64,000 nucleotides of DNA from Comamonas resistens (lineage in GTDB: Bacteria > Pseudomonadota > Gammaproteobacteria > Burkholderiales > Burkholderiaceae_C), in assembly GCF_030064165.1 (NCBI RefSeq), contig NZ_CP125947.1, positions 4,402,001 through 4,466,000 of the forward strand, read 5' to 3'. A model generated the notes under the pieces. It ran no database searches and was not told the DNA's origin. It worked only from the letters and a program-made list of their open reading frames with translations. The stretch's first letter is position 1; every line of letters starts with the position of its first letter. The position numbers and the translations under genes were made by a program. This document shows, one piece after another, positions 60,501 through 64,000 of the stretch.

Positions 60501-61518
60501 TCAGTTGCTCGGGGTCGAAGTACACGCGGAAACCCACTTCGGGGTCGGTGTCACGCATGCCGATGGTGGTGTCTTCGGGACGGGTGCGCACGTCTTCGAT
60601 CTGGATGGTGGCGCGGCTGTTATCCGTCCACCACTCCTTGACGCCCTTCATGTTTTCAGCGTCGATGTGCGAGTTGTTGCCGTGGGCGGCAACACCAAAG
60701 TCAGTAGGACCGGTCTGAGCGCGCAGAACCACCTTCTGGATGTTCTCGGTGGTGGCGCTGATGGCGGGACCGAAGGGGATGCCACCGGAGGTGGTCAGGG
60801 TCAGGTCGGCCTTGAGCACGTTGCCGGTGCCCTTGGCGATGATGGTGTCGCCGCTTTCCAGGGTGTTGGACACATTGCCCAGCGTGCCGGCTTGCTTCAG
60901 GGAAGCGGTGAAGGTCTGGCCTTCTTGCGTGGCCACGATGTGGTCAGCACCCAGGGTCAGCTCGTTGCCGGCGTTGTTGCCACCGTTGACCAGCTTGTCG
61001 ATGGCGGCGGGGCTGGACACGTCGGAGTCGGCAGTCACGTTGCCCAGAGGGGCTTGCAGCTTGGCCATGTCGGTTTCGCTGACCAGCTTGACTTCCGTCA
61101 GGTACTGGGCCACGGCAACCTTGTTGGCAAACATCTTGGCGGTGTTGCCCCATTGTGCGTCGTCATGGGGCTTGGCGGCCAGGTTGGAGAAGATCTGGAA
61201 GATCACATCGCCACGGGTCCAGCCGGCGTTCAGGGAGGCGATCACGTCGGCTTCGGCACCCGCCTTGGCTTCGGCGGAGGCGCTGGAGCCCACGACGTTG
61301 GCGATCAGCTTCTGGGCGAACTGTTCGTTCGTCAGGAAGGTGGGGTACTGGGAAGTGAACTGGGGCTTGGTCGTGTAGACGTTCACGATCTGCTTGGTCG
61401 TCATGCCAGCGCCGTACGCATCGTTCAGCTGGTTCATGTATTCCACGCCGGTCACAGCGCCGAATGCCACGATAAAGAACTGATAAGCGTCAGTCTTTTG
61501 GGTTTGGGTCATTGCCAT
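57583..61518 (-). CDS. Large S-layer/RTX-like type I secreted surface protein
   Basis: 1311 aa from MAMTQTQKTDAYQFFIVAFG (AGGAG seven bases upstream); no signal peptide, as expected for type I export. The N-terminal ~150 residues are helical and resemble the anchoring region of RsaA-type S-layer proteins ('AFGAVTGVEYMNQLNDAYGAGMTTKQIVNVYTTKPQFTSQYP'). The rest is a Thr/Asn/Asp/Gly/Val-rich beta protein. Degenerate RTX-like nonapeptides appear near residues 610-660 ('GGQGADLLNI', 'GAGDDRVVLT', 'GGEGTNTLVM'). There are almost no Cys or basic patches. The C-terminal end '...FKIELTGVFADQLSQADNFKFAV' is compatible with a type I signal. It is the likely cargo of the nearby PrtD-HlyD-TolC pump and the main structural surface protein here. 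Confidence 0.8.
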   Translation of the reverse strand: MAMTQTQKTDAYQFFIVAFGAVTGVEYMNQLNDAYGAGMTTKQIVNVYTTKPQFTSQYPTFLTNEQFAQKLIANVVGSSASAEAKAGAEADVIASLNAGWTRGDVIFQIFSNLAAKPHDDAQWGNTAKMFANKVAVAQYLTEVKLVSETDMAKLQAPLGNVTADSDVSSPAAIDKLVNGGNNAGNELTLGADHIVATQEGQTFTASLKQAGTLGNVSNTLESGDTIIAKGTGNVLKADLTLTTSGGIPFGPAISATTENIQKVVLRAQTGPTDFGVAAHGNNSHIDAENMKGVKEWWTDNSRATIQIEDVRTRPEDTTIGMRDTDPEVGFRVYFDPEQLKANGTVKNSALTLTLDKISAPGDLSNNVFNGVKFTLGGKSITLQSDAIGAATTHAELLAALEAAAKDNADLAGVSFKLNADNTITLTDAAGKAFGTGSWLTPTGDIPAAGDFKWNQKVGEPERGQELITTQVELDNVGRTSSGGVLDIGSLGNGGVEKFNVAVDRDSWLSAVRSEDHLGKNDGLNAGPQHQFLQEVHLTNKGADGDLKVGNIVANRLDGRLQNGLTNVRVVDGSAFKGDLNLGINLNANGANGSVARYLDKSTKPVEFNYTGGQGADLLNINVVSATVSNHKNFVMNINTGAGDDRVVLTNPGRLNTTSVDGGEGTNTLVMNGNVGMATGAQAGTDVFKSFKNFQNYEIEDGDHNFTTLNGVKSVVVADVTPGAGNVLRNLPTDLNSVVVTGKNQTAGAGNANKAQNFGTLDFQAAKSEKLTVKLDNTALVDNPADAANNGTLTVATLKVSDDASNLTTNKSAVRTLDVVSAGVDGATTKNVITSIDAVNVNAFNFSGDHALTATLNAASNISAAGAFTAAQVTDLKVDGSAMTADLSLTVNKNVANAVNANKTASYKGGQGAKDKLTFTDGVFTTGKTTVSGFETLAFSGGQFNAVNTTGVTLYESKANTATALNLIGLQGSEKVQIGSYVDNVGTNLRNEHVFKTNAGGAGSTLDLTIKQAAAGVGPANAQKLTVDGFKTVNLKLDVVADVGNNKAFNLNLSDVKAKVGADDAVTVQTLADVFTEIGNSAIVDKIAAKGAAINSATDKIVVTGGVGAASGPGTTADSLKLNLLSSSIKTLDVSGYKGTVTGTIDAALTNGGVAGSTLVTTGNTEVKVGAYGINFADTAHNAAVATVTTFTFTTDAVKLDGTAQTWQITNFQGKNAHAATTSTNTDAGGALGDVTVLDLSALGIKGQQDLNITQTYFDSGLGHDGTGVGGLWTAADSKVIITSNSNHNFKIELTGVFADQLSQADNFKFAV

Positions 61519-62302
61519 TGAAGAGCTCCTAATGAAAAAAAACCAACCACCGACCTGGCTTGGCTGGCAGTTGATGGGCGATTCTCCGGGGTATCTGGGG
61601 ACATGCCAAGCTGTTTTGGTGATGGTGATCACACAAAAAGCCAATTGCCTCAGGGAGCGATCTCCCTACCCGAAGCGTCAGCGACGCATTATGGCCCAGC
61701 ATTGCACGGACGCCTGCACTTTTTCCGAGTGGCAATTTATCCAGCAAGACGGCCTTGTTCCATGCCCCCGTCCTCTTGCAGAAGCAAGACCTGGGCTCTC
61801 AGAGACTCAGAGAGCAAGCCCCCCCAGGAAGGGGCAACCCGGCCAATGCATCCAAAGAGTCCCATCCCGCAGAAGAGCCGTGTTTGCATGTCGCTACCCA
61901 CATGCCTCCACACGTTGCAAAGAAGCAACAAATCAATTCACCCTCTACCAGTACCGCCGCCCGCCCATAGCGCATGGCTGTGCACTTGCCTCTGCCCTCT
62001 TTCCCTGAGAAATAGAGCATTGATTGCATTTCACCAACCGCTTCAAGCGCCAATACGATCTGGCCGCCATGCCCACACGACTGCTGTACTAACCCAGCCT
62101 TGATCCCCCAAATCTCAGAACACCTGAGGCATCTTGCCAGTCAAGCAAATTGATAGCTGTTAGAGCAATCAGGGTAAGGGATAGATGCTTGTTGCATCAT
62201 TATTCATACAGGCTATCTATACACCCTTCCCCAAAGGGAGAGGGATTTGATTCCATTGGCTTTTCAGGTACGGTGGCATTTTCCCGCCCACCGATCTGCG
62301 CA
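61519..62302. other. Long intergenic region upstream of the S-layer-like gene
   Basis: 784 bases without a credible gene; all short frames lack ribosome sites and family features. It should hold the promoter and leader of the S-layer-like gene on the minus strand. Visible are a hairpin AGGGAG/CTCCCT (61652-61667) about 135 bases upstream of the start and an AT-rich patch near 62190-62220. I could not pick a reliable -35/-10 pair. Confidence 0.5.
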
Positions 62303-63601
62303 TTACCAACTACGCTTCCAACTCAGGCTGATGCCACGGTCCTGCCATTGATAGAGAGCAAGATTGCTCCAGCGGCGCGAGAGGTAGACGCTGGAGCTCA
62401 AGCGCCCTCCCAGCCATATCTCGGGCCATTGTTTCTCAAGCGCGAGGTAGCCCGTCAACAGTTGCCGCGCCTGGTTGTGGCGCAGCAAGGGGCTGTAGCC
62501 TTGCAAGTCTTGCTGGGCATAGAGATAGCTCTGGACTTGCCACCCCTGGTTGAACCCCCAATTTCCCTGGATCCCCGTGCGCACGGCACTGGGAGTGGCA
62601 TTGAGGCTGTGTTCGTACTCTGCCCAGCCATCCAGTTGAAGGCTGACCTGACCTTCCTGCCATTGACCCAACCCCGCCTGAACCCGCAACAGCAAGCCAT
62701 GCCGCTGGCTCTGGTTCTCGGAAAAAACCCCCAGGCTGTATAGTGCTTGCGAAGTTGCCGCTGCTCGGCGCGAGGGTGACCAAAGTACGCTGGCCACATC
62801 CCGGCGTGCGCCGTCCAGACTCTGCTGACTGGAGAGATTCCAGAACAGCGGCTCAGACAAGCCCAGAGGCCCCGCCAATGCAATACGTGCACCGGTATGG
62901 GTGTCTGATAGGTTTGCACTCTGGGTACCCAACAGCATTTCCAATCCATTGGCCCAACGCTGATAAAGCAAGGTGTTGAAGGTAGTTGCACTTCGAGGCT
63001 TTTCACTGAGCGCAAGAGCTATATCACCATCGGGCAATGTCAGCGTGACACTGTCGGCGCTGGAGCGCGCCATGGGGTTGCTGCTGCGCCCCACACTCCA
63101 GATGAGCTGGGTTGCCGCCTGGCTGCCGCGCGCAGCGGCATTTACCGCTTGCGTGGATGCCCGGAGATCTTCGTTATCCAGCATGGCCTGCAAGCGCAGA
63201 CGGTGCCCCTCTGAAGTGCGTTCATCGTCGCGCAGCGTCTCAACCAAAGCCTTGGCGCTGGCGGTGCGGTCACGTACCGCCAAGACCATGGCCAGTTGCA
63301 GCATGGCTTGAGCGTCATTGGGCTTGTACATGAGAATGCGCTCGAGTAATAGCTCGACCTCAAGCCATTGCTGCTGCTCCAGCGCTTTCTGCACCTGTGC
63401 ATGGAGAACACAAACCTCATGCTCCTGCAATTCTTTATCGGTTCTGGCTGGCTTGTCCACGCAGGGTGTCTGCACTCCTGGTGGCACGGTAGACGGCAAA
63501 GCCAATGATTGGCCCACTTCTCGCACTTGCGCCATGCCATGACCCATCCACAACAGAGAAACGCCGCAGGTCGTGGCAAGAATATATTGCTTTAGGCCCA
63601 T
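62303..63601 (-). CDS. TPR-containing outer-membrane beta-barrel protein
   Basis: 432 aa. A signal peptide (MGLKQYILATTCGVSLLWMGHGMA) is followed by a TPR-like helical part (about residues 60-150: 'AQVQKALEQQQWLEVELLLERILMYKPNDAQAMLQLAMVLAVRDRTASAKALVETL') and then a C-terminal half of alternating short strands ending 'GISLSWKRSW' with a terminal aromatic, typical of outer-membrane barrels. The layout recalls PgaA or Slam-type proteins (TPR plus barrel) but I cannot assign either. It starts three bases after the upstream partial gene's stop and reads toward the S-layer-like gene. Confidence 0.65.
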   Translation of the reverse strand: MGLKQYILATTCGVSLLWMGHGMAQVREVGQSLALPSTVPPGVQTPCVDKPARTDKELQEHEVCVLHAQVQKALEQQQWLEVELLLERILMYKPNDAQAMLQLAMVLAVRDRTASAKALVETLRDDERTSEGHRLRLQAMLDNEDLRASTQAVNAAARGSQAATQLIWSVGRSSNPMARSSADSVTLTLPDGDIALALSEKPRSATTFNTLLYQRWANGLEMLLGTQSANLSDTHTGARIALAGPLGLSEPLFWNLSSQQSLDGARRDVASVLWSPSRRAAATSQALYSLGVFSENQSQRHGLLLRVQAGLGQWQEGQVSLQLDGWAEYEHSLNATPSAVRTGIQGNWGFNQGWQVQSYLYAQQDLQGYSPLLRHNQARQLLTGYLALEKQWPEIWLGGRLSSSVYLSRRWSNLALYQWQDRGISLSWKRSW

Positions 63602-63604
63602 GAA

Positions 63605-64000
63605 TCAATTGACAGCGCGATAGATGAGCCGGGCTCCGGACTGCTCGAACAGCAGGAATTGCCCCAGGGATTGCAACGCTGTATTGCCGTTGGCAATAAG
63701 AGTTTGTGCCGCATGCGGGCCTAACAGGATGGGACCATCAAGTTCAGGGCTGATATCCAGAATACCGATGACATCATTGGCCGCAGGTCCCAACAGCACG
63801 CTGCGCCGCCCCCCCTGCGCACCGACAACACCCAGGAGATACGCGCCACTTTCCATGGCTGCATAGAAAAGTAGCGGAGCTTCCTCCAGTGCATTGCGTG
63901 CGAGGATTGGCTCCAACTGGCGATGCAACTCTTGCATACAGGCCAAGGCCTGGGCACATGCACTGGCATCAGGCCAGCTCATATAAAGAGTATCGCCCTG
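63605..64000 (-). CDS. Partial protein, possibly the C-terminal end of a CHASE2/class III cyclase-like protein
   Basis: The frame stays open to the window edge, so the 5' end is outside; an internal ATG at 63982 could also be used. The visible ~131 residues ('ALACMQELHRQLEPILAR...', 'ESGAYLLGVVG...RRSVLLGPAANDVIGILDISPELDGPILLGPHAAQTLIANGNTALQSLGQFLLFEQSGARLIYRAV') follow the order of the end of adenylate/guanylate cyclase domains, where 'VIGDAVNLAARLQ..A....ILLS..TA..L......SLG...L.G......Y' is expected, but several catalytic residues are not recognisable. It is co-directional with and three bases from the TPR/barrel gene. Assignment is tentative. Confidence 0.35.
   Translation of the reverse strand, partial: QGDTLYMSWPDASACAQALACMQELHRQLEPILARNALEEAPLLFYAAMESGAYLLGVVGAQGGRRSVLLGPAANDVIGILDISPELDGPILLGPHAAQTLIANGNTALQSLGQFLLFEQSGARLIYRAVN

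Noticed and set aside
57583..61518. Classical RTX toxin
   Set aside because: Only about three degenerate glycine/aspartate nonapeptides are visible, with no toxin or acylation domain and no hlyC-like gene.
58543..61521. A 992-codon open frame on the plus strand
   Set aside because: Antisense shadow of the S-layer-like gene, whose start, ribosome site and motifs support the minus strand. The plus product shows no family features.
61530..62110. Several 60-166 codon open frames in the leader of the S-layer-like gene
   Set aside because: Overlapping frames in both directions without ribosome sites, domains or plausible composition.

Overview
The window is GC-rich, densely coding chromosomal DNA. 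It most likely comes from a Comamonas species (Comamonadaceae, Betaproteobacteria), close to C. testosteroni. Pointers are SlmA with a Burkholderiales-type neighbourhood, an inverted-domain FadB-like protein, DctP-type TRAP and gltIJKL systems, and a vanillate/isovanillate-type O-demethylase cluster. The taxon is inferred from gene content and protein style, not from a search.

Layout. 1-4.7 kb: 3' end of sbcC, an FAD-dependent dehydrogenase, a PagP-like beta-barrel protein, an enoyl-CoA hydratase and a small lipoprotein. 4.8-9.3 kb: htpX, a coupled NYN-OST-HTH/DUF3025 pair, a small exported protein and pyrC. 9.4-11.5 kb: ornithine cyclodeaminase and arginase, a short arginine-to-proline route. 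11.6-16.2 kb: the gltIJKL glutamate/aspartate ABC importer and a LysR regulator. 16.5-19.5 kb: a TRAP transporter. 19.6-21.9 kb: a MazG-NYN fusion protein and a 2-hydroxyacid dehydrogenase. 22.1-28.2 kb: an aromatic O-demethylation island with two Rieske oxygenases, one reductase, an MFS aromatic-acid transporter, and MarR and GntR regulators with clear palindromic operators. 28.4-32.0 kb: an ATM1-type ABC exporter, a Slp-like lipoprotein, a thioesterase and a bactofilin. 32.3-42.7 kb: one long minus-strand fatty-acid beta-oxidation operon headed by a TetR regulator with a 14-bp palindrome at its promoter. 43-48.3 kb: slmA, a TctD/TctE-like two-component pair, an OafA-like acyltransferase and argB. 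48.5-64 kb: a surface-protein region.

The surface region carries a large (1311 aa) S-layer/RTX-like protein, a SapC-family protein, tRNA-Asn and tRNA-Thr, and a type I secretion operon (two tandem PrtD-type ABC proteins, HlyD, TolC) followed by a glycosyltransferase. Upstream lie a TPR/beta-barrel outer-membrane protein and a partial cyclase-like gene. The secretion operon starts with a 197-aa protein that looks like the N-terminal half of an IS605-type TnpB and stops just before the RuvC nuclease would begin. A perfect 12+1+12 bp palindrome sits just upstream of its start. The inferred logic is that the type I system exports the S-layer-like protein, with the TnpB-derived protein as an unexplained accessory or regulator.

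The items I consider most worth a second look are the nuclease-less TnpB-like gene with its palindrome, the MazG-NYN fusion, the paired aromatic operators, and a relic duplication of the last ten codons of an enoyl-CoA hydratase gene. No IS element, integrase, CRISPR array or rRNA was seen.
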